Assembly (NCBI GenBank): GCA_030827005.1
Contig: JAVBJL010000009.1
Location: forward strand, 103,084-167,083
Reading direction: 5' to 3'
Length of the DNA stretch: 64,000 bases
Origin: Wigglesworthia glossinidia
Lineage (GTDB): Bacteria > Pseudomonadota > Gammaproteobacteria > Enterobacterales > Enterobacteriaceae
A program made the position numbers and the translations under genes. Below the pieces are notes generated by a model. It was not told the origin of the DNA. It was given only the letters and a program-made list of their open reading frames with translations, and did not search any database. This document shows, piece after piece, positions 10,590 through 21,783 of the stretch; within the stretch, counting starts at the first letter, position 1; the number at the start of each line of letters is the position of its first letter.

Positions 10590-10643
10590 GATAAATGTTA
10601 ATTATTAAAATTTATTTATAATAATATAATTTAAACTCAGTCT

Positions 10644-11486
10644 ATGTTCGATAAATTAAAAAAAAATATATCATCAAAACTAAATATTATGGGAATTTTA
10701 AATGTCACTCCAGATTCATTTTCTGATGGCGGAAAATTTACTAACATAAATAATGCAATAAATCATGTACGTTTTATGATACGTTCTGGAGTAGACATAA
10801 TTGATGTGGGGGGAGAATCTAGTCGTCCAGGAGCAAAAAGAGTCGGTGAATCCGAAGAGGCAGAACGAGTCATTCCGATTGTAGAAAAAATTTTGAAACA
10901 ATTCGATATAGCTGTCTCTGTTAATACATCGCACTTATCTATTATGAAAGAATGTATCACACTTGGAGTGCATATGATAAATGATATTCGATCATTTACA
11001 GAATGTCACTCACTAAATTCTATCATTCACAGCAATGTTATGCTGTGCTTAATGCACATGCAAGGTAATCCAGAATATATGCAACAATCTCCAAAATATA
11101 AATGTATTATTTCAGAAATAGAAGAATTCTTTACAAAAAGAATCTCTTTTCTTACATTAAAAGGGATAAATAAAGATCGCATTATTATTGATCCAGGTTT
11201 TGGATTTGGAAAAAAAACACAACATAATTATAGTCTTTTGGCAAATTTAAAGTATTTTTTAAAATTTGAAACTCCTATTCTTGTAGGTTTTTCAAGGAAA
11301 ATCATGACAGATATATATAAAAAATACTCTCCAAATCAACGGGTTATCGGTAGTATTGTATGTGCAATTCTTGCATGTATTGAAGGCGCTTCCATTATTA
11401 GAGTGCATGATGTACAAGAAACCGCTGATGCACTTAGCGTCTTAAATACATTTATTTCAGAAAAAATGTTGCATGGTATATCGTAA
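10644..11486 (+). CDS. folP: dihydropteroate synthase
   Basis: Joins p-aminobenzoate to 6-hydroxymethyl-dihydropterin pyrophosphate in folate synthesis. At 280 residues it matches E. coli FolP (282). Conserved elements are [51 protein letters not shown] and IRVHDVQET. One key position differs: E. coli D96 in SVDTS, a pterin-binding residue, is N94 here (SVNTS), by one G-to-A change in the codon. The remaining pterin and pyrophosphate residues are kept, so activity is likely but perhaps altered. The 3' end overlaps glmM by 14 bases, so the two are translationally coupled as in the E. coli ftsH-folP-glmM order. Confidence 0.95.
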   Translation: MFDKLKKNISSKLNIMGILNVTPDSFSDGGKFTNINNAINHVRFMIRSGVDIIDVGGESSRPGAKRVGESEEAERVIPIVEKILKQFDIAVSVNTSHLSIMKECITLGVHMINDIRSFTECHSLNSIIHSNVMLCLMHMQGNPEYMQQSPKYKCIISEIEEFFTKRISFLTLKGINKDRIIIDPGFGFGKKTQHNYSLLANLKYFLKFETPILVGFSRKIMTDIYKKYSPNQRVIGSIVCAILACIEGASIIRVHDVQETADALSVLNTFISEKMLHGIS

Positions 11487-12834
11487 ATATTTTGGCACAG
11501 ATGGAATAAGAGGTAAATTTGGAGATCATCCAATTACTTCAGAATTTTTTATTCATTTAGGATTTGCAATAGGAAACGTTTTATGTAAAAATTGCACTTC
11601 CCGAATAGTCATCATTGGTAATGATACTAGAGAATCCGGGCCTATTTTAAAATCCGCGTTAGCCGCCGGTCTATCTTGTTCCGGAGTATCGTCATTATTA
11701 ATTGGAACTATTCCAACTCCAGCAATCTCTTATCTTACGCAATTTTTTAACGCAGATGTAGGAATTGCTATTTCTGCATCACATAATCCATTTGATGATA
11801 ACGGAATAAAATTTTTTTCTAAATCTGGTAAAAAATTATCTAAAAAAATAGAAAATCACATTGAAAAAGAATTATTAGAAATAGTATATAAAAAAAACAA
11901 TTTTTTGTGTCAAAAAAAATATCAACAATTCAATGCAATTAATCAATATCTCAAATTTTGCGAGTCTACTATTCCAAATCATCATTTAAACTTAAAAGGA
12001 TTAAATATTGTCGTAGATTGTGCAAATGGCGCTACATATCAAATTGCACCAACTTTGTTAAGAAAACTTGGAGCAAATGTAATTGCTATTAGTTGTCAAC
12101 CTAATGGAATCAATATTAATCATGAATGCGGAACAACTAATATTTTTCCTTTAAGATACAGGGTTTTGAAAGAAAAAGCAGATTTAGGTATCGCTTATGA
12201 TGGAGATGGAGATCGTTTAATTATGATAGACCATCTTGGAAATGTTGTAGATGGAGATCAAATTTTATATATTTTAGTAAGAGATAGAATAAAGAATAAA
12301 AAATTTCACGGAGGAGTAGTCGGAACACTAATGAGCAATATGGGATTAGAACTTGCTTTAAAACGCTTAGGAGTGCCATTTTTAAGAGCACACATTGGTG
12401 ATAGAAATATTTTAAAAGCTTTAGAGGAAAATGGATGGACTCTAGGCGCAGAGAATTCTGGACATATAATTCTATTAGAACATTCTTTTACTGGAGACGC
12501 TATTATTGCGGGGTTACAAATTTTATCTATTATCGTACATGATAATACTACGTTAAAAAATCTTTGCAAAGGGATAAAGTTATTACCTCAGATTTTAATT
12601 AATGTACAATTAAATCAAGAATCTTCTAATCCTTTAGATTCTCATATAGTACAACATGTCAGTGCAATATCAAAGAAGATTTTAGCAGGTAATGGACGTA
12701 TCTTATTAAGAAAATCTGGAACAGAGCCAGTAGTAAGAGTTATGGTAGAAGGAACGGAAGCAACTAAGGTGATTAAATTAGCATATCACATTGCAAATAT
12801 TGTAAAATCAAAAAAAATAGATTTAACAATATAA
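11473..12834 (+). CDS. glmM: phosphoglucosamine mutase
   Basis: Interconverts glucosamine 6-phosphate and glucosamine 1-phosphate, feeding UDP-GlcNAc for murein and lipid A. The 453 residues start [14 protein letters not shown], matching the E. coli [14 protein letters not shown]. The phosphoserine loop [12 protein letters not shown] (about residue 100), the metal-binding DGDGDR, the sugar loop GAENSGH and the phosphate loop [12 protein letters not shown] are all intact. The start overlaps the end of folP by 14 bases. Together with the mur genes and lpxC of this window it supports a real peptidoglycan and lipid A supply. Confidence 0.98.
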   Translation: MVYRKYFGTDGIRGKFGDHPITSEFFIHLGFAIGNVLCKNCTSRIVIIGNDTRESGPILKSALAAGLSCSGVSSLLIGTIPTPAISYLTQFFNADVGIAISASHNPFDDNGIKFFSKSGKKLSKKIENHIEKELLEIVYKKNNFLCQKKYQQFNAINQYLKFCESTIPNHHLNLKGLNIVVDCANGATYQIAPTLLRKLGANVIAISCQPNGININHECGTTNIFPLRYRVLKEKADLGIAYDGDGDRLIMIDHLGNVVDGDQILYILVRDRIKNKKFHGGVVGTLMSNMGLELALKRLGVPFLRAHIGDRNILKALEENGWTLGAENSGHIILLEHSFTGDAIIAGLQILSIIVHDNTTLKNLCKGIKLLPQILINVQLNQESSNPLDSHIVQHVSAISKKILAGNGRILLRKSGTEPVVRVMVEGTEATKVIKLAYHIANIVKSKKIDLTI

Positions 12835-12870
12835 TTATGTATTTACTCGTTATTTTTATATAGGTACAAC

Positions 12871-13158
12871 ATGCATATTTTTATACTGATAGTTTTTTTG
12901 ATAGTGTCAATCGGATTAGTGTTTTTAATTATTATTCAAGATAGTAAATCTTATGATATTCATACTACATATAATCCATTTTCTAGTAGTATTTTTGGCA
13001 AATCAACTTCTAATAATGCAATTACAAAGTTTACAGCTTTTTTGGCAGCTTTATTTTTTATTTTAAGCTTAATTTTAGGTCGTTTAAATAGTAATGTGTC
13101 CAAAAATGATAATAAATGGGAATCTCTTTTACGTAATGTAAGCAAAGAAGAAAAATAA
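12871..13158 (+). CDS. secG: protein translocase subunit SecG
   Basis: Small auxiliary subunit of the SecYEG channel. The 95 residues hold two TM helices: one at the N-terminus (ILIVFLIVSIGLVFLIII) and one near residues 55-73 (FTAFLAALFFILSLILG), joined by a loop with SSSIFGKSTSNNAITK. The E. coli version is 110 residues with a longer low-complexity tail. The usual GKGADMG after the first helix is replaced by DSKSYDIH, so the cytoplasmic loop is degenerate. Its position after glmM and before tRNA-Leu is as in E. coli, which supports the call. Confidence 0.93.
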   Translation: MHIFILIVFLIVSIGLVFLIIIQDSKSYDIHTTYNPFSSSIFGKSTSNNAITKFTAFLAALFFILSLILGRLNSNVSKNDNKWESLLRNVSKEEK

Positions 13159-13207
13159 ATTCGAATTTAAAAATTTTAAAATATATTAAGCACATAAACG
13201 TTATTTT

Positions 13208-13290
13208 GCCGAGATGGTGAAACCGGTAGACACGTTACTTTGAGGGGGTAATGCTGTATAAGCGTGCGGGTTCGAATCCCGCTCTCGGCA
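13208..13290 (+). tRNA. leuU: tRNA-Leu (GAG)
   Basis: Type II tRNA of 83 bases. Acceptor GCCGAGA pairs with TCTCGGC; the anticodon stem-loop TTACT-TTGAGGG-GGTAA gives anticodon GAG (reads CTC/CTT). T-loop TTCGAAT. It lies just after secG exactly as leuU does in E. coli. CCA is not encoded. Confidence 0.96.
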
Positions 13291-13349
13291 TGATTTGAGT
13301 TGGACAAAATCATCTTGATTTTTTTTAAATTATAATTTATATTAATTAA

Positions 13350-13426
<77 letters not shown>

Positions 13427-13549
13427 ACAAATAAACGTTAAAATTTAATCAAATTTTGCTTTTACCACTAGATCAGTCTTATTTTTTTAAATTTAAAATA
13501 TACATTTTTTTGAATGATACTATCAGAAATTCACTAATTTTTTGCTGTT

Positions 13550-13577
13550 TTGCACTTAAAATCAATGATGTTATAAT
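13550..13577 (+). promoter_or_regulatory. candidate sigma-70 promoter for nusA-infB
   Basis: TTGCAC (13550-13555) and a perfect TATAAT (13572-13577) are separated by 16 bases, and the -10 ends 40 bases before the nusA ATG. The spacing is good but the -35 is only a half match. It would drive nusA-infB and the genes behind them. Confidence 0.4.
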
Positions 13578-13617
13578 TTTCAGAAAATATAATTTAAAGA
13601 TTTAATAGGCGATTTAA

Positions 13618-15105
13618 ATGAATAAAGAAATTTTAGCCGTCGTTGAAGCCGTATCTAACGAAAAAGAACTACCAAGAGAAAAAATTTTTGAGGCGTTAGA
13701 AACGGCATTAGAAGCTGCTACAAAAAAAAAATATGATCAAGATATTGACGTAAGAGTAAATATTGATAGAAAATCAGGTAAATTTGAGACATTTCGTCGA
13801 TGGATGATCGTAGACGAAGTAAAACAACCAACTCGAGAAATAACTTTAGATGCTGCAAAAATCGATGATCCACAAGCAAAAATATTCGAATACGTTGAAG
13901 ATCAAGTGCAATCAATTTTTTTTGATAGAATTACAACGCAAACTGCAAAACAAGTAATTGTTCAAAAAGTTCGAGAAGCAGAGCGAGCAATGATAGTGAA
14001 TAAATTTCGTGAACACAAAGGCGAAATAATTACTGGAATTGTTAAAAAACTAAATCGAGATAGTATTGGATTAGACCTTGGAAGTCACGCAGAAGCTATA
14101 ATTAGCCGAGAAGATATGCTACCAAGAGAACATTTTAGACTAGGAGATCGTGTAAAAGGGGTATTATATCTAATTAAACCCGAATCAAGAGGAGCACAAC
14201 TGTTTGTAAGTAGAACTAAAAAAGAAATGCTAATAGAGCTATTTCGAATAGAAGTTCCAGAAATTGGAGAAGAAATTATTAACGTTAAATCTGCAGCAAG
14301 AGATCCCGGATTAAGATCTAAAATCGCAGTACATACTAATGATAAACGTATCGATCCTATTGGGGCATGTGTTGGAATGCGCGGAGCTAGAGTGCAAGCC
14401 GTGTCCAGAGAGCTCGGAGGAGAGCGTATAGATATAATTTTATGGGATAGTAATCCAGCGCAATTTGTTATTAATGCAATGGCGCCAGCAGATGTAACCT
14501 CAATAATAGTAGACGAAGATAATCATACAATGGATATTGCAGTAAAAAGTGAGAACTTAGCACAGGCAATCGGTAAAAATGGACAAAATGTTCGTCTGGC
14601 ATCCCAATTAAGCGGATGGGACCTAAATGTCATGACTTCAGAAGATTTAAAAGATAAACATCAAGCAGAAGAAAAAAAAACAATAAATTCGTTCATTAAG
14701 TATTTAAAAATTACTTCAGAACTAGCAGAATCTTTAGTACAAGAAGGATTTTCTGTATTGGAAGAAATCGCATATGTTCCAATAAATGAGCTATTATCCA
14801 TTAAATCTTTGAACGAAAAAACTGCACAAAACTTAAAAGAACAAGCCCAATTTGTTTTGACAGAATTAGCTTTAAAAAAAGAAGAAAAAAGTCTAATATC
14901 GGTAGATAAAAATCTCATTCAATTATCTGGAGTAAATTCAGAGATTGCTTATCAATTTGCAGAAAGAGGAATTCTCACCTTAGAAGACTTAGCAGAGCAA
15001 GGAATAGATGATATTTCAGATATTCAAGAGTTAACTATTAAAAAAGCCGGAGAATTAATAATGGCCGCAAGAAATATATGTTGGTTTAACAGCAGCAACA
15101 CATAA
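13618..15105 (+). CDS. nusA: transcription termination/antitermination factor NusA
   Basis: Binds RNA polymerase and nascent RNA to modulate pausing, termination and antitermination. The 495 residues equal the E. coli length. The N-terminal RNAP-binding domain ([28 protein letters not shown]) is followed by S1 (about 135-200), KH1 and KH2 (with [15 protein letters not shown] and [12 protein letters not shown]), and two C-terminal acidic repeats ending [11 protein letters not shown]. High conservation over the whole length shows strong selection. The rimP gene that precedes nusA in E. coli is missing. infB follows after 28 bases. Confidence 0.98.
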   Translation: MNKEILAVVEAVSNEKELPREKIFEALETALEAATKKKYDQDIDVRVNIDRKSGKFETFRRWMIVDEVKQPTREITLDAAKIDDPQAKIFEYVEDQVQSIFFDRITTQTAKQVIVQKVREAERAMIVNKFREHKGEIITGIVKKLNRDSIGLDLGSHAEAIISREDMLPREHFRLGDRVKGVLYLIKPESRGAQLFVSRTKKEMLIELFRIEVPEIGEEIINVKSAARDPGLRSKIAVHTNDKRIDPIGACVGMRGARVQAVSRELGGERIDIILWDSNPAQFVINAMAPADVTSIIVDEDNHTMDIAVKSENLAQAIGKNGQNVRLASQLSGWDLNVMTSEDLKDKHQAEEKKTINSFIKYLKITSELAESLVQEGFSVLEEIAYVPINELLSIKSLNEKTAQNLKEQAQFVLTELALKKEEKSLISVDKNLIQLSGVNSEIAYQFAERGILTLEDLAEQGIDDISDIQELTIKKAGELIMAARNICWFNSSNT

Positions 15106-15133
15106 TATTTAAAAAAATGAGAAAATTTGTATT

Positions 15134-17719
15134 ATGACAAATGTTACTATAAAATCTTTTGCTGAACAAATGCAAATACCCATTAAACGTTTAATACAAA
15201 AATTTGCCGATGCAGGTATTAAAAAAACTCCTCTTGACGCAATCAGCATAGAAGAAAAGAAAATACTGCTAGCATATATTAATCGCAATCATCATATATT
15301 TAAAAAAAAATTGAGTTTGAAAAAAAAAACACATAGCACATTAAATATTGCTAAAGTAGGAGGTCAAAATAAGCTAATTCATATAGAAATAAGAAAAAAA
15401 AAATACCTAAAATGCGATATATCTTTAGTATCAAAAAACAAAAGTAACGAAATTAATGATTTAAATTATTTAGAAAATAAATCTACTTTTGATAAAGATT
15501 CTAAAAATAAAATTAAAAAAACTAATTTAAATCAAAAAAATATATTACAAAAAATAAATAGATATCAAGAAGAAAACAATAAAATCGAACTAAATCAAAT
15601 AAAAAATTTATCTAGTAAAAATGATATCAGTTCAGATTGTATAAATATTAATACACAAAAATTAAAATTTATAGAAGAACCAAAAAAAGAAAAAAATACA
15701 AATATTCAATCGAATCAAAGCGATATTTTTAAAGAAACATACGAAAATAAAATAAACAAAAAAAATTCATTAAAAAATAAAATTATAAAAAAAGAAAAAA
15801 ATAAATATTTAGAAAATTTTTATTTAACTGAAGATGAAAATAAAAAATATGTTAAAAAAAGACAAAATAATCGATTTCAAATAGAAAAATCAATAGAAAA
15901 CATAAAAATTGCAGAAAGCAAAGTTAAGAATAAAAAACAAAAAAGTAAGCTTTCACATAAATTTAGTAAACCAACTAAAAAGTTTATACGAAATATTACT
16001 ATAAGAAAAAATATTTCTATAATAGAATTAGCAAATAAAATGGCAGTTAAAAGTTCACGAATCATTGATAATATGAAAAAACTTGGTATTTTTCATACTA
16101 TTAATACGATTATAGATCAAGATACTGCTCAGTTAATCATTGAAGACATGGGTCATAAGGCAAAGTTAATTCGCGAAAATGCTCTAGAAGAATCAATATT
16201 ATCCGAAGCAAATGTATCTCAACCTCAACTTTACCCTAGAGCTCCTATTGTAACAATTATGGGGCACGTTGATCATGGAAAAACATCACTTTTAGATTAT
16301 ATCCGAAAAAGCACTATTTCTCTAAAAGAGATAGGAGGAATTACACAACATATCGGAGCATATTTAGTAAAAACGAAACATGGAAATATTACATTTCTTG
16401 ACACACCAGGACATGCTGCGTTCACCGCAATGCGAGCTAGAGGAGCACAGATCACAGATATCGTAGTTTTAGTAGTAGCTGCAGACGATAGCGTAATGCC
16501 TCAAACTATAGAAGCAATTCAACATGCAAAACATGCTCAAGTTCCCATCATTATCGCAATTAATAAAATTGATAAAAATGTAGCAGACCCGTTAAAAGTA
16601 AAAAAAGAACTCATGCAACATGGAATTCTTCCGGAAGAATTCGGTGGAGAAAATCAATGCATTTTAGTATCTGCAAAATCAGGTAAAGGAATAGATTCAT
16701 TATTAGAATCAATATTATTGCAAGCAGAAATATTAGAATTAAAAGCAAATCATACAGGAATCGCCCACGGAGTAGTAATTGAATCTAGGTTAGATAAAGG
16801 AAAAGGTCCAATAGCTACTATTTTAATTCATGAAGGAAAACTAAATCGCGGAGATACAGTTTTATGTGGATGTGAATATGGACGCATAAGAGCAATACGA
16901 GATTCATATGGAAATAATATTATCTCTGTAGGTCCATCAATTCCAGTTGAAATACTAGGATTATCCGGTGTACCTATAGCAGGAGATAAAACTACAGTAG
17001 TAAAAAATGAAAAAAAAGCACGGGAAATAGCAATATATAGACAAAATAAACTAAGAGAAAACAAATTAAAAAATAATAAAATTAAATATACACAAAATTC
17101 TTTTTTTAATTTGAATGTATCAAATAAAAAGTTTTTTAATTTTATTCTTAAATCCGATGTACAAGGTACTGCACAAGCTATTTCAGATACCCTAAATCAT
17201 CTATCAAGTGATAAGGTGGAAATAAAAATTATCGGCTTAGGAGTAGGTTCAATTACAGAAACAGATGTGGTTTTAGCTAAAGCTTCTAATGCAACTTTAT
17301 TAGGTTTTAATGTACGCGCAGACGTTTTAGCAGTAAAAATAATTGAAGCAGAAAATTTAAAAATTAAATTATTTTCAATAATTTATGATTTAATCAATTA
17401 CGTAAAAAACGAAATAAATTTAGAATATTCTCCAATATCTTGTAAAAAGATTAACGGAATATTAGAAGTAAAACATATATTTCATCTTCCGAAATCTGGT
17501 ATGATTGCCGGATGTATAGTAAAAACAGGAACAATCAAAAAAAATGATAAAGTAAAAATATTAAGAAATAATACTATGATTTATAAAAGTGAAATCTGTT
17601 CTCTACGTAGATTTAAAGAAGATGTAAATGAAGTAAAATATGGAATGGAATGCGGAATTGGAATAAAAAATTTTAATTCATTTAAGATTCTTGATATAAT
17701 TGAAGTGTTAGAAAAATAA
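15134..17719 (+). CDS. infB: translation initiation factor IF-2
   Basis: GTPase placing fMet-tRNA on the 30S subunit. The 861 residues (E. coli 890) start with an IF2-N domain ([20 protein letters not shown]), then about 230 residues of Lys/Asn-rich low complexity with two A10 tracts, a second IF2-N domain ([25 protein letters not shown]), and the GTPase: G1 [10 protein letters not shown]3 DTPGH, G4 NKID. Domain C2 that binds fMet-tRNA follows ([13 protein letters not shown]). The linker differs wholly in composition from E. coli, where it is Ala/Glu/Arg-rich, which reflects the AT bias. The extreme C-terminus is a few residues short. Confidence 0.97.
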   Translation: MTNVTIKSFAEQMQIPIKRLIQKFADAGIKKTPLDAISIEEKKILLAYINRNHHIFKKKLSLKKKTHSTLNIAKVGGQNKLIHIEIRKKKYLKCDISLVSKNKSNEINDLNYLENKSTFDKDSKNKIKKTNLNQKNILQKINRYQEENNKIELNQIKNLSSKNDISSDCININTQKLKFIEEPKKEKNTNIQSNQSDIFKETYENKINKKNSLKNKIIKKEKNKYLENFYLTEDENKKYVKKRQNNRFQIEKSIENIKIAESKVKNKKQKSKLSHKFSKPTKKFIRNITIRKNISIIELANKMAVKSSRIIDNMKKLGIFHTINTIIDQDTAQLIIEDMGHKAKLIRENALEESILSEANVSQPQLYPRAPIVTIMGHVDHGKTSLLDYIRKSTISLKEIGGITQHIGAYLVKTKHGNITFLDTPGHAAFTAMRARGAQITDIVVLVVAADDSVMPQTIEAIQHAKHAQVPIIIAINKIDKNVADPLKVKKELMQHGILPEEFGGENQCILVSAKSGKGIDSLLESILLQAEILELKANHTGIAHGVVIESRLDKGKGPIATILIHEGKLNRGDTVLCGCEYGRIRAIRDSYGNNIISVGPSIPVEILGLSGVPIAGDKTTVVKNEKKAREIAIYRQNKLRENKLKNNKIKYTQNSFFNLNVSNKKFFNFILKSDVQGTAQAISDTLNHLSSDKVEIKIIGLGVGSITETDVVLAKASNATLLGFNVRADVLAVKIIEAENLKIKLFSIIYDLINYVKNEINLEYSPISCKKINGILEVKHIFHLPKSGMIAGCIVKTGTIKKNDKVKILRNNTMIYKSEICSLRRFKEDVNEVKYGMECGIGIKNFNSFKILDIIEVLEK

Positions 17720-17774
17720 TATAAATCAATTAAAAAAATTAAATTTATACTAAATTAGTATTTATGAAAAATAT

Positions 17775-18128
17775 ATGTTAAAAAAAAAAAATAGTAGAAG
17801 ATGCCGAATTTCTAAAGAAATTCAAAGAAAAATTGCAACTATTATTCATCAAAAAATTAATGATCCCAGATTAGGCATGTCAACTGTGTCCGGAATAAAA
17901 TTATCACGAGACTTTTCGCATGCAAAAATTTTCGTAACTTTTTTAAATAAAAACACTCAAAAACAAATCGATTTAAGCATATGCATACTAAATAATTCTA
18001 CAAAATTTATTAGAAAAATACTGAATAAAAATACTAAATTAAGAAACATTCCTAAATTGACTTTTGTATATGACAATTCTTTAATTCAAGGAGCACGTAT
18101 TGATAATTTAATAAAATTAATACATTGA
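17775..18128 (+). CDS. rbfA: 30S ribosome-binding factor RbfA
   Basis: Cold-shock factor for maturation of the 16S 5' end. The 117 residues (E. coli 133) carry the KH-like fold with INDPRLGMSTVSGIKLSRDFSHAKIFV and the end motif LTFVYDNSLIQGARI; the acidic C-terminal tail of E. coli is missing. Codons 2 to 6 contain an A12 run (17780-17791), directly at the start, so correct translation depends on exact copying of that run. It lies between infB and truB as in E. coli. Confidence 0.95.
   Translation: MLKKKNSRRCRISKEIQRKIATIIHQKINDPRLGMSTVSGIKLSRDFSHAKIFVTFLNKNTQKQIDLSICILNNSTKFIRKILNKNTKLRNIPKLTFVYDNSLIQGARIDNLIKLIH
17780..17791 (+). repeat. A12 homopolymer at the start of rbfA
   Basis: Twelve consecutive A bases within codons 2-6 of rbfA. 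The downstream frame is correct at this length. Such tracts are known hot spots for polymerase slippage in AT-rich endosymbionts. Confidence 0.9.
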
Positions 18129-18140
18129 TTAATAAATAAT

Positions 18141-18944
18141 ATGTTAAACCACGATTTATATAAAAACAAAAAAAAAGAAAAAAATATCAACGGTCTACTA
18201 TTATTAGATAAACCTACAGGTTATTCATCAAATTATATTTTACAAAAAATAAAAAAATCATTACAGGCAAAAAAAGCTGGATATTCTGGCACTCTAGATC
18301 CTTTGGCATCTGGAATGTTACCTATACTATTTGGAACAACTACTAAATTATCTGAATATTTATTGAATACTAAAAAACAATACTTCGTAACTGCTAAATT
18401 AGGAGAACGTACTGATACTTCAGATTCATACGGTAATATAATATCGACACGCCCAATAAAAATTTCAGAATCTAATATTTATCAAGTTCTTTCTGAATTT
18501 AAAGGAGAAATTTATCAAACTCCACCAATGTTTTCTGCATTAAAATACAAAGGAGTTCCATTATATAAATACGCTAGAAAAAAAATTTATTTACCAAGAA
18601 AAAAGCGTAAAATTTATATCGATAATATAGAATTAATTTCATTTTCAAAAACATTTTTTTCTTTAAAAATTACATGTTCTAAGGGGACTTATATCAGGCA
18701 AATTATTGATGATATAGGAGAGAAATTACTTTGCGGAGCACACGTGATTGCACTAAGAAGAACAAAAATTTCTAATTATAAAGAAAAAAATATGATTCAT
18801 ATTGACATGTTATATAGTCATCAAAAAATAAATCAAAATTATTTTTATAATTATTTAATTCCTACAGAAAAAATAGAATCTGAAATTTCAATGATCATAA
18901 TTGAAAATAAAAAATTCTTACAATTATCACAAATAAAAAAATAA
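18141..18944 (+). CDS. truB: tRNA pseudouridine-55 synthase
   Basis: Makes pseudouridine 55 in the T loop of tRNAs. The catalytic Asp lies in YSGTLDPLASGMLPI, preceded by LLLDKPTGYSSNYILQ; further motifs are QTPPMFSALKYKGVPLYKYAR and CSKGTYIRQIIDDIG. With 267 residues it is about 47 shorter than E. coli TruB: most of the C-terminal PUA region is cut or unrecognisable, while the catalytic domain is whole. It starts 12 bases after rbfA. Confidence 0.95.
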   Translation: MLNHDLYKNKKKEKNINGLLLLDKPTGYSSNYILQKIKKSLQAKKAGYSGTLDPLASGMLPILFGTTTKLSEYLLNTKKQYFVTAKLGERTDTSDSYGNIISTRPIKISESNIYQVLSEFKGEIYQTPPMFSALKYKGVPLYKYARKKIYLPRKKRKIYIDNIELISFSKTFFSLKITCSKGTYIRQIIDDIGEKLLCGAHVIALRRTKISNYKEKNMIHIDMLYSHQKINQNYFYNYLIPTEKIESEISMIIIENKKFLQLSQIKK

Positions 18945-18980
18945 AAATAACAAATTAAAATATTCTGTTATATAAAATGC

Positions 18981-18996
18981 TATCAGCATACTGATA
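18981..18996. repeat. small inverted repeat between truB and rpsO
   Basis: TATCAG-CATA-CTGATA forms a perfect 6-bp stem with a 4-base loop. No T run follows, so it is not a good intrinsic terminator. It could be an RNA-processing or stability hairpin; its role is unknown. Confidence 0.35.
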
Positions 18997-19068
18997 AATT
19001 TCCTAAAATAGTTAACTTAAATATATACACTATGTCTAAAAATTAATTTAATAATAAAATAAATTTTC

Positions 19069-19097
19069 TTGCGATTCGATTAAACTAAGAGTAAACT
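19069..19097 (+). promoter_or_regulatory. candidate promoter for rpsO-pnp
   Basis: TTGCGA (19069-19074) and TAAACT (19092-19097) stand 17 bases apart, each matching four of six consensus bases, about 70 bases before the rpsO start. rpsO has its own promoter in E. coli at the same place. Weak evidence in such AT-rich DNA. Confidence 0.3.
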
Positions 19098-19165
19098 GAA
19101 AATTAAGTAAGCTATTCGTGATTTAAAAATAAATTATATCGTCAAAATACTAAGGCTTTTTTAAA

Positions 19166-19441
19166 ATGCTTCAAAATAATAAAAAAATAGAAAAAACTAC
19201 ACCTTCTAAATCTATAAAACAAAATTCAAATAAAAATCTAGATACTAAACAACAAATCACAATTTTGACTCAAAAAATCAGCAAATTACAACAACATTTT
19301 ATAAAAAACAAAAAAGATCGTCATAGCCGTCGCGGATTACTCAAAAAAGTATCACGACGTCGAAAACTATTAAATTATTTAAAAAATAAAAATTTTACAA
19401 ATTATTCAAGCTTAATAAAAACTTTACAATTAAGAAGCTAA
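19166..19441 (+). CDS. rpsO: 30S ribosomal protein S15
   Basis: Primary 16S-binding protein of the central domain. The 91 residues keep the core [13 protein letters not shown], the RNA-binding [23 protein letters not shown] and the end LQLRS. The first 25 residues are Lys/Asn-rich and differ from E. coli, where this helix is acidic, so the exact N-terminus is less sure. It lies between truB and pnp as in E. coli. I could not make out the E. coli autoregulatory pseudoknot in the leader. Confidence 0.95.
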   Translation: MLQNNKKIEKTTPSKSIKQNSNKNLDTKQQITILTQKISKLQQHFIKNKKDRHSRRGLLKKVSRRRKLLNYLKNKNFTNYSSLIKTLQLRS

Positions 19442-19525
19442 TAATTTATTAATAAACATCAATATATATTAAATTAAATCAAGTTTATTAAAAAAATAAA
19501 CTAATAATATAAAAGGATTTTTAAT

Positions 19526-21628
19526 TTGCTAAATTCTACCATTCAAAAGTTTCAATATGGAAAGCACAATATTACTATTGAAACAGGCACGATAGGTCGT
19601 CAAGCAACATCATCATTGATGATACATATGGATGATACCTCAGTTTTAATTGCCGTGGTAAGTGATAAAAAAGAAAAACCATCAGGATCTGGTCAAAATT
19701 TTTTTCCATTAAAAATCAACTATCAAGAAAGATCATATGCTGCAGGTCGATTTCCAGGAGGCTTCTTTAGAAGAGAAGGTCGTCCAAATGAAAATGAAAT
19801 ACTAGTATCAAGACTAATAGACAGACCCGTAAGACCTTTGTTTCCAAAAAATTTTTTTCATGACGTACAAATAACAGCAACAGTTGTATCTGTCGATCCG
19901 GAAATTAATCCAGATATCGTATCTGTTATCGGGGTTTCTGCAGCACTAAGCATATCCGGATTGCCGTTTAAAGCACCTATTGGTGCTGCTAGAGTGGGTT
20001 ATATAAATGGTCAATACATTTTAAATCCTAGCACTACGGAATTAATAAGTAGTAAACTGAACATGATAGTATCTGGAACTTCTAAAGGGATCTTAATGGT
20101 CGAATCAGAGTCTAAAATATTAACAGAAAATCAAATTTTAGAAGCAATGCTATATGGTCATCAAAAACAACAGATAATAATAGAAAATATTAATGAATTA
20201 GTAAAAAAAATAGAAGTACAAAAATGGGAATGGGATGAATTAAAAAATATAAATTTAAAATTACAAACTCATATAAATAATTTATTTCGAAACGAATTAG
20301 AAGAAGCTTATTTTATTTCTGAAAAGAAAAAAAGATTCGAGCAAATTTTGAATATTAAAAATAAAATTTTCGATCATGTAAACGAACAACAAGATGATTT
20401 CAACGAAGATCAAATAGATTTTTTAATTAAAAATATAGAACGAGATATTGTACGAAGTAGAATTTTATCTGGAAAATTACGTATTGATGGTCGAAAAAAT
20501 AATGTAATTAGAGATATAGATATTAAACTTGGTATTTTAAAAAGAACGCATGGATCGGCATTATTTACTCGAGGAGAAACTCAATCGCTTTCAGTAGTCA
20601 CACTAGGAACCGAAAGAGACGCGCAAAATATCGACGAATTAATAGGAGATAGATTAGATAGATTTTTATTTCATTATAACTTTCCTCCTTATTGCGTAGG
20701 AGAAATTGGAATCATTAGCTCTCCAAAAAGACGAGAAATAGGGCATGGAAAATTAGCTAAACGTAGCCTACTAGCTGTTATGCCAGAAGCAAATACATTT
20801 CCATATACAGTTCGTGTAGTTTCAGAAATTACAGAATCCAATGGATCTTCGTCTATGGCTTCTGTTTGTGGAGCATCTTTAGCGCTCATGAATGCAGGTG
20901 TACCTATTAAAAATTCTATTGCAGGAATTGCAATGGGACTCATTAAAGAAAAAGATAAATTCGTTGTTTTATCAGATATATTAGGAGACGAAGATTTTTT
21001 AGGAGATATGGATTTTAAAGTAGCTGGTAATACAGAGGGAATTACAGCATTACAAATGGATATCAAAATAGAAGAAATCACTCCAAAAATATTAAAAATC
21101 GCCTTATACCAAGCTAAAGATGCAAGAATACATATTTTAAATATTATGAGTAAATATATTCAAAAACCTAAAAATGAAATATCGATTTTTGCACCAAGAA
21201 TTTATAAAATTAATATCAATCCAGAAAAAATTAAAAATGTTATCGGAAAAGGTGGATCAGTAATTAGAATGTTAACAGAAAAAACTAAATCTGCTATTGA
21301 AATAGAAGACGACGGTACTATAAAAGTAATTTCTGCTAATATAGAAAATGCAAAAAAAGCTTTAAAAGAAATAAAAAATATTACTGATGAAATTAAAATA
21401 CATAAAATATACGTTGCAAAAATTACAAAAATTATGAATTTTGGTGCTTTTGCAAGCTTAAATAACGGAAAAGAAGGTTTAATTCATGTTTCACAAATTT
21501 CTCATAATAAAATAGATGATATTTCAAAACATCTAAAATTGGGACAACAAGTTTCCGTAAAAGTAATAGAAGTAGATCGATATGGAAAAATACGTTTAAC
21601 AATGAAAAATATAAATGTAAAGACTTAA
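19526..21628 (+). CDS. pnp: polyribonucleotide nucleotidyltransferase (PNPase)
   Basis: Phosphorolytic 3'-5' exoribonuclease of mRNA decay. The 700 residues (E. coli 711) show two RNase PH domains (first with [16 protein letters not shown]; second with [15 protein letters not shown] and [22 protein letters not shown]), a KH domain ([22 protein letters not shown]) and an S1 domain ([21 protein letters not shown]). The TTG start (19526) has AGGA upstream and gives [12 protein letters not shown], matching E. coli, which also uses TTG. The small acidic tail that binds RNase E is lost. deaD follows; nlpI, which lies between them in E. coli, is missing. Confidence 0.98.
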   Translation: MLNSTIQKFQYGKHNITIETGTIGRQATSSLMIHMDDTSVLIAVVSDKKEKPSGSGQNFFPLKINYQERSYAAGRFPGGFFRREGRPNENEILVSRLIDRPVRPLFPKNFFHDVQITATVVSVDPEINPDIVSVIGVSAALSISGLPFKAPIGAARVGYINGQYILNPSTTELISSKLNMIVSGTSKGILMVESESKILTENQILEAMLYGHQKQQIIIENINELVKKIEVQKWEWDELKNINLKLQTHINNLFRNELEEAYFISEKKKRFEQILNIKNKIFDHVNEQQDDFNEDQIDFLIKNIERDIVRSRILSGKLRIDGRKNNVIRDIDIKLGILKRTHGSALFTRGETQSLSVVTLGTERDAQNIDELIGDRLDRFLFHYNFPPYCVGEIGIISSPKRREIGHGKLAKRSLLAVMPEANTFPYTVRVVSEITESNGSSSMASVCGASLALMNAGVPIKNSIAGIAMGLIKEKDKFVVLSDILGDEDFLGDMDFKVAGNTEGITALQMDIKIEEITPKILKIALYQAKDARIHILNIMSKYIQKPKNEISIFAPRIYKININPEKIKNVIGKGGSVIRMLTEKTKSAIEIEDDGTIKVISANIENAKKALKEIKNITDEIKIHKIYVAKITKIMNFGAFASLNNGKEGLIHVSQISHNKIDDISKHLKLGQQVSVKVIEVDRYGKIRLTMKNINVKT

Positions 21629-21783
21629 ATTTTACATCGATATATACCAAAAGATAGTAAATAAAATATTCAAACTATAAATCAAATTTTCTAAATTTAA
21701 ACAATAAAAATAAATTTATAAAAAACACTATATTTTATTAAATTTAAAAAAATAGTTAATTTAAAAAGAGGTCATATCAGTAA

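Noticed and set aside
20689-21081. 130-residue minus-strand ORF inside pnp
   Set aside because: Antisense shadow of the conserved PNPase core; no domain seen.
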